Positions 56,742-64,000 of a stretch of DNA of 64,000 nucleotides are shown here, in pieces. The DNA comes from Pseudovibrio japonicus (GTDB lineage Bacteria > Pseudomonadota > Alphaproteobacteria > Rhizobiales > Stappiaceae), in NCBI RefSeq assembly GCF_014651595.1, contig NZ_BMXE01000008.1:186001-250000 (forward strand), read 5' to 3'. Made by a program: the position numbers and the translations under genes. The notes under the pieces are model-generated. The model was not told the origin of the DNA and searched no databases. It was given only the letters and a program-made list of their open reading frames with translations. How positions within the stretch are numbered: the stretch's first letter is position 1; each line of letters opens with the position of its first letter.

Positions 56742-58153
56742 TGCTGGCGGGGCTCGGCCTGAGACTTCGGATATTTCTGCTGTTTGCTGGTGTTGCCGCT
56801 GCAAGCTGTACCGTTGTCGCCGCCGCGCTCTATTTCGGATACTCCCGTATTCCGGAAGCTGGTGCAGGTTCTGGGTTTGTGTTGGCCGGTCTCCTCTCCG
56901 TTTTTGGTCTCCTTGCCATCTCCGCAGCCATCTGGATGTTGTTTGACGAAAACGTCGCAAAGCCCGTCCAACAACTCTCCGCCGCCATCCGCACACGCGC
57001 CCATGCAGATGTGGACGCGCCCATTGATCTCGAAGGCGCAAAATATCTGGGCGATCTAGCTCCGGCAGCTTACGCTGTGACAGGCCGCCTGATAGATAAT
57101 ACCGCAGATGCCGGTGAACTGGTCGCCGATGCAACTGCCCAGCTCGCCGCGGAACGCGCGCAACTCGCATTACTGCTGACCGAGATCCCGGTCGCCATCG
57201 TGCTGGTAAGCCCTGCGCACAAGATCATGCTCTATGACGGACAAGCCGCAGACGTTCTCGGACAGGTCCACGTCCCCCGTCTCGGCGCGTCCATCTTTGA
57301 CTATTTTGTTGAGGAAGAGGTCCGCGCCGCCTACAACCAACTCACTGAAACACGTACGGAAATCGCCGTGGATGTGAAAGGCGCCCGCGGTAATCTAAGT
57401 TTTCAGGTGCGCCTGAAAAAGCTAAGCCAGTCTCCGGGCTACATGATCCTTATCGACGAAACCACCACCCGTATTGCCCCGGAAGCCCGCCGCCCGCTGA
57501 TCTACGATTTTGATGCGGCACAGCACAATTCTGAAAAAGCGATCGATCAGCGCTCGCTACAGGAACTGAGCTTTGTGGTCTTTGATACTGAAACCACAGG
57601 GTTGATGCCAAACAAGGATGAGATAGTCCAAATCGGCGCTGTGCGGGTCGTGAACGGGCGGATCATCCCCGGTGAAACCGTAGACCAGCTTGTCAATCCG
57701 GGCCGGCGCATACCGCCAGCATCAACAAAGGTCCACAGGATCACCGATGAAATGGTGGCAGAGGCTCCGGATGCTGCCACAGCAATCTCTGACTTCCATA
57801 TCTTTGCCCGCGATTCCGTAATCGTGGCTCATAACGCACCGTTCGACATGGCGTTCTTGCACAAATACGGACACATCTCAGGACAGGTTTGGGATCATCC
57901 AATCCTCGACACGGTGCTGCTATCGGCAATTGTCTTCGGTGCAGAGCAGGAACACACACTAGATGCTCTCTGCGCACGCCTCGACATCGAAATCCCACAG
58001 AACCTCCGCCACACTGCCCTTGGCGACGCACAGGCAACAGCCCAAGCCCTCTGCAAACTCCTCCCCATCCTAACCTCCCGCAGCCTAGACACCTTCGGCA
58101 AAGTCACCACCCAAACCCGCAAATACGGACGACTGCTAAAAGACATGAATTAG
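56741..58153 (+). CDS. membrane-anchored PAS-DEDDh exonuclease
   Basis: A 470-residue protein. Residues ~1-70 contain two membrane helices (LRIFLLFAGVAAASCTVV and VLAGLLSVFGLLAISAAIWML). Residues ~75-135 resemble a HAMP-type linker and ~140-255 a PAS-like region (LTEIPVAIVLVSPAHKIML). From ~275 to 450 there is a DEDDh 3'-5' exonuclease domain of the DNA polymerase III epsilon kind: ExoI FDTETTGL, ExoII HNAPFDMAFL and ExoIII HTALGDA. An exonuclease fused to a signalling-type anchor is unusual. It closes the operon and overlaps the small membrane gene by one base. Partner or target unknown. Confidence 0.87.
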   Translation: MLAGLGLRLRIFLLFAGVAAASCTVVAAALYFGYSRIPEAGAGSGFVLAGLLSVFGLLAISAAIWMLFDENVAKPVQQLSAAIRTRAHADVDAPIDLEGAKYLGDLAPAAYAVTGRLIDNTADAGELVADATAQLAAERAQLALLLTEIPVAIVLVSPAHKIMLYDGQAADVLGQVHVPRLGASIFDYFVEEEVRAAYNQLTETRTEIAVDVKGARGNLSFQVRLKKLSQSPGYMILIDETTTRIAPEARRPLIYDFDAAQHNSEKAIDQRSLQELSFVVFDTETTGLMPNKDEIVQIGAVRVVNGRIIPGETVDQLVNPGRRIPPASTKVHRITDEMVAEAPDAATAISDFHIFARDSVIVAHNAPFDMAFLHKYGHISGQVWDHPILDTVLLSAIVFGAEQEHTLDALCARLDIEIPQNLRHTALGDAQATAQALCKLLPILTSRSLDTFGKVTTQTRKYGRLLKDMN

Positions 58154-58451
58154 TCGCCTAAGTTCTTGCACCTCTTCAATCTCACCTGCTCAGCTTGCCG
58201 TACGTCGTGGAATACAGAAGGTGCGGCTTGACTACTGGCTGAAAGGCCCACGTTTCGTGCTCAAAAACAGTGCAGTCAACCAGAGTAATAGCCTTGTTTT
58301 CAGAATCATGAAGTGCATCCGAACTGTGCGACAGAGCCGCTGATTAGGGCAATGCCAGACAAGTTTCTGGTCCATGGTCGTATATGAGCATGCTTGACTT
58401 AAAGTGGAAGTGTTGATTGAGTGGAATTACGTATGTTTAAAAAGGGCTGCT

Positions 58452-59792
58452 ATGTTTATCAAAAAAGTCAAGTTAACCCTGTCTGCGCTTTTACTTAACG
58501 GGGTCATTGTGGGTCATGCTAACGCATGGTCTGATCACAATCTCATCACTTATCCAGTATTGCAGTCGATGCCGGAAGTCGCCGATCAAGCACCAGTGCC
58601 GGTTGAAACATTAACTGAGTTTGTGACGGCAGAAGCGCAGGGATTAGAAGACTTGCTTGCAGCCAATGAAGTTTGGTTGCGCGAAAACTTCCCTCATTAT
58701 AAACCGCGCCCTGACGCCATCGCGTTTGATGCAGATAGCTCGGATCTGCTCCTCAGCTTCATTCACGCGATCCGAATTAATCCAGAGGCACCTCTTACGC
58801 CGTATATTAAGCTTCTACCAGCGCAAGATACCCAAGGGCGCCGACTTATGCAGGCCTCTGAAGTTGCGGTGTATTCAAACTTGAATGATTACAAGAAATT
58901 GAGGTTTGTTGAGGTCAAGAGTGGTGACATGGTCACGCCGCTCGAAGTCTTATCGTCAGCAAATGACGACCCGGACAATGGGCTTGATATCGGCCTGTTT
59001 GAAGACAACGGCACTCCAGCTGGCAAAATGTACGGCTTTGGTGAGCAAGCTTTTGGCAACCCAGCAGTGGAGTTCAGCAGTCAGGCGCCATTTCATATGG
59101 CCTTTTATCATGAGGCAAGCATACTCTATACGCTAGCTCCTTTTCTGAATGACACCTTCCCTGATTATCGCGTGCATATGTACAAAGCATTGGCTGAATA
59201 TGCCTTCCGTACTGGGCATGATTACTGGGGCTGGCGCTTCATGGGGTGGGGGCTGCACTATGTTGGCGACATGTCAATGCCTTATCATGCCACATTGCAG
59301 CCAGGCGTAAGTACTGCCTCAAGTATCTGGACAAATACAAAAGATGTGATGGGCTTCCCTCAAGCCAAAACTGATGCGATCCAGTTGCTTTCAAATCGTC
59401 ACTTCGTTACTGAAAAGTTCCAGGCAGTGATCATTAACGACGCATATGCGGAGCAAGATTCTAGCAGCGTTGTACTTGAGGCACTAACAAAGCAAACACC
59501 GGCTGTAGAATACACCGATAGCACCTTTGTCGACGTGTTTGCCAAGAAGTCCTATGACAAATCAGACAAGTTGGCCGATTATCTTATACGTTTCGTTCCT
59601 GCCAAATTGGTGAGTGATCCAAGTTTCGAAGTAGACGGTAGCGAAGAGATCGAGCAGGTTGTTGAGCTGATTAGGGACGAGCATGGACATGATGGATTGT
59701 CAGAGATGACGAACATGGTTGGCGAACTCATGCATGATCATAATGCCAATACACGCAGCTTTGTTAAGTCAGTCTTGCAGAGCAAGAACTAG
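58452..59792 (+). CDS. secreted zinc phospholipase C / P1-nuclease-like protein
   Basis: A 446-residue secreted protein. The signal peptide FIKKVKLTLSALLLNGVIVGHANA ends at about residue 26 so the mature chain would begin with Trp (WSDHNLIT), as in phospholipase C and S1/P1 nucleases where the N-terminal Trp and a His bind zinc. Later GWGLHYVGDMSMPYHATLQ has the HxxxD...H zinc motif, and AFYHEAS and RTGHDYWGW offer further ligands. The start at 58452 follows AAGGG; a longer frame begins at 58404. Action on membrane lipids or nucleic acids is inferred; the pairing with no other gene makes a secreted nutritional or virulence-type enzyme possible. The sequence is AT-richer than neighbours. Confidence 0.75.
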   Translation: MFIKKVKLTLSALLLNGVIVGHANAWSDHNLITYPVLQSMPEVADQAPVPVETLTEFVTAEAQGLEDLLAANEVWLRENFPHYKPRPDAIAFDADSSDLLLSFIHAIRINPEAPLTPYIKLLPAQDTQGRRLMQASEVAVYSNLNDYKKLRFVEVKSGDMVTPLEVLSSANDDPDNGLDIGLFEDNGTPAGKMYGFGEQAFGNPAVEFSSQAPFHMAFYHEASILYTLAPFLNDTFPDYRVHMYKALAEYAFRTGHDYWGWRFMGWGLHYVGDMSMPYHATLQPGVSTASSIWTNTKDVMGFPQAKTDAIQLLSNRHFVTEKFQAVIINDAYAEQDSSSVVLEALTKQTPAVEYTDSTFVDVFAKKSYDKSDKLADYLIRFVPAKLVSDPSFEVDGSEEIEQVVELIRDEHGHDGLSEMTNMVGELMHDHNANTRSFVKSVLQSKN

Positions 59793-59811
59793 ATAAAATA
59801 TCTACACTCAA

Positions 59812-59835
59812 GTTACGCTGCTTCGGCAGCGTAAC
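59812..59835 (+). terminator. UUCG-capped hairpin after the phospholipase-like gene
   Basis: GTTACGCTGC-TTCG-GCAGCGTAAC is a perfect 10-bp stem with a cUUCGg tetraloop 20 bp past the stop codon. No clear T-tract follows, so it may be a stabiliser or a weak terminator. Confidence 0.5.
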
Positions 59836-59918
59836 ATTGCGGCTTGATGCAGCACCCGAGCGAGCCATGCTTACGGAATGATCGGAGGGCCCTGCCGGCA
59901 TAGCTCAGAAACACCCTC

Positions 59919-60692
59919 CTATTTTTCCTCGTCGGCAGCACTCTTCAGGCCAAGTCGGCTTATCAGTTCCATTGGCATCGGAAAGACAATCGTATTGCTT
60001 CTATCGCTCGCGATTGTTTGCAGTGAGGTCAGGTAACGCAGTTGCATAGCTTGCTGGTTCTGGGAGAGAATTCCGGCGGCTTCCAGAAATTTTTCTGCCG
60101 CTTGCTCCTCGCCCTGCGCGTCGATGACCTTGGCGCGGCGGAGCCGCTCTGCTTCTGCCTGCTTTGCGATGGCTCGGATCATGCGTTCATCAAGGTCGAT
60201 GTGCTTCAGCTCCACATTTGACACCTTGATACCCCAGGTCTCCGTCTGTTCATCCAAGATACGCTGAATATCGGCATTCAGCCGATCTCTTGAGGCAAGC
60301 ATTTCGTCAAGTTCGTGCTGGCCTGCGACCGAGCGCAGGGTTGTCTGGGCCAGCTGGGTCGTCGCCTGAAGGAAATCCTCAACCTGTATGATCGCCCGCT
60401 CAGCATCCACGGCGCGAAAATACACGACAGCGTTGACTCTCACGGAGACATTGTCCCGCGAAATGACGTCCTGCTCAGGCACATCCAGAACGCGCGTGCG
60501 CAAATCCACCCGGACCATCTGCATGATGCCTGGAAGCACGATGATCAGGCCCGGGCCTTTTACCTTCCAGAAACGCCCCAGCAGGAAGATCACACCGCGC
60601 TCATACTCCCGCAAGATCTTTAATGCCGAGAAAACAATCAGGACCGGGATCAGGATAATCAAAGTCCAGGAATAGTTGAGCAGTTCGTTCAT
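59919..60692 (-). CDS. slipin / stomatin-like SPFH protein
   Basis: A 257-residue SPFH-domain protein. An N-terminal membrane segment (residues ~8-26, [17 protein letters not shown]) is followed by [63 protein letters not shown] and the coiled-coil [28 protein letters not shown]. It forms membrane oligomers and is the usual partner of NfeD. It overlaps nfeD by four bases (ATGA). Confidence 0.94.
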   Translation of the reverse strand: MNELLNYSWTLIILIPVLIVFSALKILREYERGVIFLLGRFWKVKGPGLIIVLPGIMQMVRVDLRTRVLDVPEQDVISRDNVSVRVNAVVYFRAVDAERAIIQVEDFLQATTQLAQTTLRSVAGQHELDEMLASRDRLNADIQRILDEQTETWGIKVSNVELKHIDLDERMIRAIAKQAEAERLRRAKVIDAQGEEQAAEKFLEAAGILSQNQQAMQLRYLTSLQTIASDRSNTIVFPMPMELISRLGLKSAADEEK

Positions 60693-62131
60693 GACTGGTC
60701 CTCACGTTTAAGGGGAGAGACGGTGAGGGTCAGACCCTCAATAGCTGATACTTCAACGGTGTTGCCCGGTCTGAGCGGCGCTGTACTGACTGCCTGCCAT
60801 ACTTCGCCGTGAACCCTGACGTGCCCCTTACCTCCACTCCAGTCCAAAACCACGGCTGTGCTGCTGAGCATTTCTTCCTGCCCTGTCACGACGGCACGGC
60901 CCCTCGAGCGCATGAGGAGATAGAGAGTGACGAAGAAAGAGCCGGCGGCCACGACTGCGATGGAGCCAATAAGCACGGGGGACACTTCCATCTCTGGCGT
61001 ATCGCTGTCGATTAGCATGATTGAACCCAGCACGAAGGCAACGGCACCGCCAAGGCCGAGCGCGCCGAAACTGGGCGCAAACGCTTCAGCGACCATAAGG
61101 CCAAGTCCCACAAGAATGAGAGCCAGTCCGGCATAGTTGACCGGCAGCAGCTGGAAGGCGTAGAGCGCGAGAAGCAGGCAGATCACACCTGTTATTCCCG
61201 CGATGAAAATGCCCGGACTGTAAAACTCCAGCACAATGCCGTAGATGCCGATCAGAAACAGGATATAGGCAACACTCGGATTGGTGATGACAGAAAGAAA
61301 CTCAGTGCGCCAATCTGGTTCCACCTGAACAATCGTCAGACCATCCGTATCGAGGGTAATCTGCCCTTCCGGCAGCTCAACAGACCGCCCGTTTATTTGC
61401 GCAAGCAGAGCACTGTCATTATCGGCAATCAGGTCTATGACCCCTTCCTGCAGAGCATCGACTGCCGTTAGGCTGGCAGCTTCGCTGACCGCCTGTTCTG
61501 CCCACTCTGCATTTCGGTTCCTCAATTGAGCGAGGCTCTTGATATAGGCTTTCGCATCGCTGATAGCTTTGTCGGAGGAGGAGGGGGCTGCATCTGAATC
61601 TGCATCTGTCTCCCCATCCTCGTCGTTGTTGTCCGAGCCGCCTGTGCCTGGAAAACCACCACCCACCTGAACCGGCGTTGCTGCACCAAGATTGGTTCCC
61701 GGTGCCATAGCTGCGATGTGGGTTGCATATAGAATGTAGGTTCCGGCACTGGCCGCACGCGCACCGCTCGGCGCAACATACCCAACAACAGGAACCGGAG
61801 AGGCCAAAATGGCATGAACGATGGTGCGCATTGCGGTGTCGAGACCGCCAGGGGTGTTCAAGGTGAGGATGACAAGCGTAGCCCCATCGGTCTCGGCGGA
61901 TTGAATGCCACGTACCACATAGTCAGCCGTTGCCGGCCCAATAGCGCCTTCGATACGGATGAGCGAGGCCGTCCGATCCGTTTGGGCAGCACCGGAGCTT
62001 GCAGTCAAAAACGCAGAAACGAAGAGGCCAGCGATGAGAATGGCCAGAAAAAAGACCGACCGAACACACGCAAATCCTAAGTTCTTAAGATTTGCAATCT
62101 GCCATTGCGTTCCTGTGGCTTCTAACAACAT
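60689..62131 (-). CDS. NfeD-family membrane serine protease
   Basis: A protein of about 480 residues that combines a ClpP/SppA-like serine protease domain (~residues 35-245) with four or five membrane helices (~255-375) and a C-terminal NfeD OB-fold (~400-480). [15 protein letters not shown] near residue 120 contains the catalytic serine region, and [12 protein letters not shown] the oxyanion loop. It cleaves the C-terminus of stomatin-like partners in the archaeal homologue. The N-terminal start is uncertain; ATG 62131 gives a later signal-like segment ([23 protein letters not shown]). A Glu/Asp-rich insertion ([15 protein letters not shown]) interrupts the protease domain. Confidence 0.87.
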   Translation of the reverse strand: MLLEATGTQWQIANLKNLGFACVRSVFFLAILIAGLFVSAFLTASSGAAQTDRTASLIRIEGAIGPATADYVVRGIQSAETDGATLVILTLNTPGGLDTAMRTIVHAILASPVPVVGYVAPSGARAASAGTYILYATHIAAMAPGTNLGAATPVQVGGGFPGTGGSDNNDEDGETDADSDAAPSSSDKAISDAKAYIKSLAQLRNRNAEWAEQAVSEAASLTAVDALQEGVIDLIADNDSALLAQINGRSVELPEGQITLDTDGLTIVQVEPDWRTEFLSVITNPSVAYILFLIGIYGIVLEFYSPGIFIAGITGVICLLLALYAFQLLPVNYAGLALILVGLGLMVAEAFAPSFGALGLGGAVAFVLGSIMLIDSDTPEMEVSPVLIGSIAVVAAGSFFVTLYLLMRSRGRAVVTGQEEMLSSTAVVLDWSGGKGHVRVHGEVWQAVSTAPLRPGNTVEVSAIEGLTLTVSPLKREDQS

Positions 62132-62283
62132 TTCAAGGTGCGTTCTGTTTCTTAAGTTGGCTCCAAATATAACTCTGCGCAACCTGACTGAGGAAACGCA
62201 GTAGTAAGCACCATTCATCATGCAGTGCAGATATAAAATTCAGCTAATTATCTGAGGTAATACTGACACAGAACGCAGGTAAT

Positions 62284-62412
62284 GGAAAAACTGGTGAATA
62301 AGACAGTCTCTGAGCACTTAAGAAACCAACAAAGACCTGAAGAAACGCGACTGGGCCTTCGTAGGGCCAACCACCCTTAATGCCTTCATGTAAGCCATAG
62401 GAATGGCCAAAA
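62284..62412. repeat. direct repeat copy 1 (about 125 bp)
   Basis: From ACTGGTGAATAAGAC through GAGCACTTAAGAAACC to CATAGGAATGGCC this segment recurs at 63107-63233 with roughly 85-90 percent identity by eye. It lies upstream of the MVL-domain gene. A peptide frame on the minus strand stays open through both copies but I could not identify it. No inverted ends of an IS were found. Confidence 0.75.
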
Positions 62413-62569
62413 ACCAACCATGCGCTAACTTCCAACTGGGCCTTTTAATGGGGGCTTCTCATAACATAAATGTAACCTGCATTTGTTCGCGTTTGTGCCT
62501 GCATACAGTTGAACCTCAGCTCTGATCGGCTATCTAGATTGGGTGCGTATTTGTGCCTAGGAGCTCCAA

Positions 62570-62827
62570 ATGACCTACCAAAAAGCCAACAAGAAAATAC
62601 CTCTGTTCATTGCTGCTAGTGTCGCCGCCGTTTTGTATGGTGGTCAGGCGTTTGCCTACACTGAAGATGTGGAGGCTGGTCCAATTTGGAATCAACTCGA
62701 TGCCGAGGAAAAGTGCCCGCAGGTAGCGGCAGAGGCTGGAGGTACGTGGAACGGCCAATGGACGACAACAATACCCGGAGAGATGTCTGTTTGCGGCGTT
62801 GATTTCCCTGATGATCCTGATGATTAA
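62570..62827 (+). CDS. small secreted MVL-type lectin-domain protein
   Basis: An 85-residue protein with AGGAGCT just upstream of the ATG. Residues 1-29 (KANKKIPLFIAASVAAVLYGGQAFA) are a signal peptide. The mature part, AGPIWNQLDAEEKCPQVAAEAGGTWNGQWTTTIPGEMSVCGV, is one copy of the mannan-binding lectin (MVL) domain known from the cyanobacterium Microcystis viridis: the WNQ, CP, GGTWNGQW and SVC signatures and two cysteines are present. A role in binding mannose-rich glycans outside the cell is inferred. It is flanked by two copies of a ~125-bp direct repeat. Confidence 0.82.
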   Translation: MTYQKANKKIPLFIAASVAAVLYGGQAFAYTEDVEAGPIWNQLDAEEKCPQVAAEAGGTWNGQWTTTIPGEMSVCGVDFPDDPDD

Positions 62828-62877
62828 ACAGGCCGGCGGCTCTTCTCAGTATCCGCATCCAAGACCCTACCAAGGGC

Positions 62878-62908
62878 AAAAGGCTCTCCAATAGAGGAGG
62901 GCCTTTTC
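62878..62908 (+). terminator. terminator after the MVL-domain gene
   Basis: AAAAGGC-CTCC pairs with GGAG-GCCTTTT around AATAGA, and is followed by CCATATTT. It lies 50 bp past the stop. Confidence 0.65.
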
Positions 62909-63106
62909 CATATTTGAAGCAGATAGCAAGTCAAAGCCGCGAAATCCCTTAGGCTTCCAGACTTTCTTATCTGGTCGCTTTTCGGGTTTCCGGTGTTCTG
63001 CATTGCTAAAGTGTGTGAGTGCCACAGCGCTTCGACCATCTATGCTGGGCCATGACCTGTGGCTTAGCCAGCAAATCCTCCGTTCCGCAGACCAACTCAG
63101 AGCATG

Positions 63107-63233
63107 GGAAACTTTGTGAGCAAGACGGTTTCCGAGCACTTAAGAAACCAACAAAGGCCTGAAGAAACGCAACTGGGCCTTCGTAGGGCCAACCATCATT
63201 AATGCCTTCATGTAAGCCATAGGAATGGCCAGA
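63107..63233. repeat. direct repeat copy 2 (about 125 bp)
   Basis: The second copy of the repeat at 62284-62412, same orientation, about 823 bp downstream. It starts GGGAAACTTTGTGAGCAAGAC and ends CATAGGAATGGCC. Unique sequence resumes on both sides. Confidence 0.75.
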
Positions 63234-63421
63234 GACAACGTAAAATGCTGCTGCCGCGAAGTGGTAGAGGCAAAACGCAATGCACTGGTGCGGCCTGTGT
63301 AGGGGGATAAGTTTGATCGCCTCAAATTCTTCGTTTGCCTACCAAAAAAACAAAGTCGCTTGCAGCCTATAGGTTAGATGACGCGTGCGCCCTTAGTAGA
63401 CGTTGCCTGATCATGACTTTG

Positions 63422-64000
63422 TCAAAGTTGCACTTTGTGCATCGTACTGCGGTCATTCGTGGGCATCCAGTTAGGCTCTCTAAACCGCTCGATGCAGAAA
63501 TTCACGAACTCTTTGATTCTAGATAAGTTTCTTTTCTCAGGTAGGTAAACGATGTGTACTGCCTGGTTATCAGGCTTGTGGTAATCAGCTAGTAACTGAA
63601 CCAGTTTTCCCGATTCAATCAAAGGTATCGCGAAATGCTCCGCTATTCGCATGATGCCTATGCCATCCAGACATGCGGTTGTTAGCGTCATTCCATTGTT
63701 GGATCGAAAGTTTCCGGAAGCTCGGGCAAAGACCTTGGTCTCCCCTTCGAAGAAGGGCCACATATTCAAGTGCTGGGCATTGCCAGTCCACATCAGGCAA
63801 TTATGCAACTTAAGATCATCAGGAGTTTCTGGAGCACCGCATCTTTGTAGATATTTGGGAGAGGCGACTACCAAGCGATCAAGGTTGCAGAGTTTTCGTT
63901 GTATATGCGTAGAGTCTTCCATATCTCCCATTCTGATTGCAACATCGATGTTTTCGTGAAGCAGGTTCTGCTGGCGGTCTGTCAGTAACAGCTCAACTTC
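63422..64000 (-). CDS. LysR-family regulator, C-terminal part (cut by window end)
   Basis: The frame is open from the stop at 63422 to the window edge at 64000 and encodes at least 192 residues. The sequence (RLVVASPKYLQRCGAPETPDDLKLHNCLMWTG, SGKLVQLLADYHKP, KRNLSRIKEFVNFCIERF) is the effector-binding half of a LysR regulator of the large group next to aromatic or oxidative genes. The helix-turn-helix lies beyond the window; the ATG at 63931 is internal. Confidence 0.85.
   Translation of the reverse strand, partial: EVELLLTDRQQNLLHENIDVAIRMGDMEDSTHIQRKLCNLDRLVVASPKYLQRCGAPETPDDLKLHNCLMWTGNAQHLNMWPFFEGETKVFARASGNFRSNNGMTLTTACLDGIGIMRIAEHFAIPLIESGKLVQLLADYHKPDNQAVHIVYLPEKRNLSRIKEFVNFCIERFREPNWMPTNDRSTMHKVQL

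Noticed and set aside
62244-62435. Minus-strand ORF across repeat copy 1
   Set aside because: The frame is shared by the repeat copies, but no start signal or family was recognised; treated as repeat.

Overview
The window is chromosomal DNA from an alphaproteobacterium, most likely a marine member of the Stappiaceae/Rhodobacterales-Rhizobiales group (a Pseudovibrio-like organism is my best guess, inferred from gene content only). Supporting signs are the leftward block dapD / HAD nucleotidase / argB / engB / yidC / rnpA / rpmH, a RirA-type iron regulator (a family confined to some alphaproteobacteria) beside hemP, DUF4265, a HmrR/CueR-type copper regulator, and palindromic intergenic repeats of the kind seen in Rhizobiales. 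Coding density is high. I see no phage, integrase, complete IS element or CRISPR array.

Layout. 1-2.8 kb: the 3' end of pta, then ackA (acetyl-phosphate/acetate interconversion), a degenerate dienelactone-hydrolase-like gene and a HAD hydrolase. 2.77-3.4 kb: a palindromic repeat and a GC-rich, strongly structured stretch without a gene that may encode an RNA. 3.4-12.5 kb: housekeeping genes, nearly all leftward (DUF4265, dapD, LysR, pyrimidine-nucleotidase-like HAD, argB, EAL phosphodiesterase, engB, yidC, rnpA, rpmH). 12.9-20 kb: a TVP38 membrane protein with a mercuric-reductase-like flavoprotein, an orphan histidine kinase, two identical tRNA-Arg(ACG) genes, an M19 dipeptidase, a nitroreductase and mog. 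20.4-24.3 kb: a tightly overlapping five-gene redox operon (Rieske plus FMN/3Fe-4S glutamate-synthase-like protein, two small membrane proteins, a bis-heme ferric-reductase-like membrane protein with a C-terminal Rieske domain, and a Cys/His-motif membrane-anchored protein). This is the best candidate for an undescribed system here.

24.5-35 kb: a GST, a polar-amino-acid ABC binding protein and permease without an ATPase, a NUDIX hydrolase, kynU-kynA for tryptophan degradation, and a complete branched-chain-type ABC transporter (livGFHM plus binding protein). 35-39.4 kb: an iron/heme module: hemP, a small exported protein, exbB-exbD-exbD-tonB and rirA, with one perfect and two one-mismatch TGA-N9-TCA operator-like sites. 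39.8-46.6 kb: glutathionyl-hydroquinone reductase, thiBPQ with a TPP riboswitch, and katG. 46.8-49.8 kb: copper export (copA, cueR/hmrR) with a textbook 19-bp-spacer CueR-type promoter. 49.8-51.3 kb: a CstA-family transporter.

52.1-58.2 kb: DUF4212 plus sodium:solute symporter, a cNMP-CBS-DUF294 protein, a small membrane protein and a membrane-anchored DEDDh exonuclease, probably one transport and signalling unit. 58.4-64 kb: a secreted zinc phospholipase-C/P1-nuclease-like protein, the slipin/NfeD pair, a small secreted MVL-type (mannan-binding lectin) protein between two copies of a ~125-bp direct repeat, and a LysR gene cut by the window end. Coordinates of starts were adjusted by hand to the best ribosome-binding site; all functional calls rest on motif and family recognition, not on a database search.
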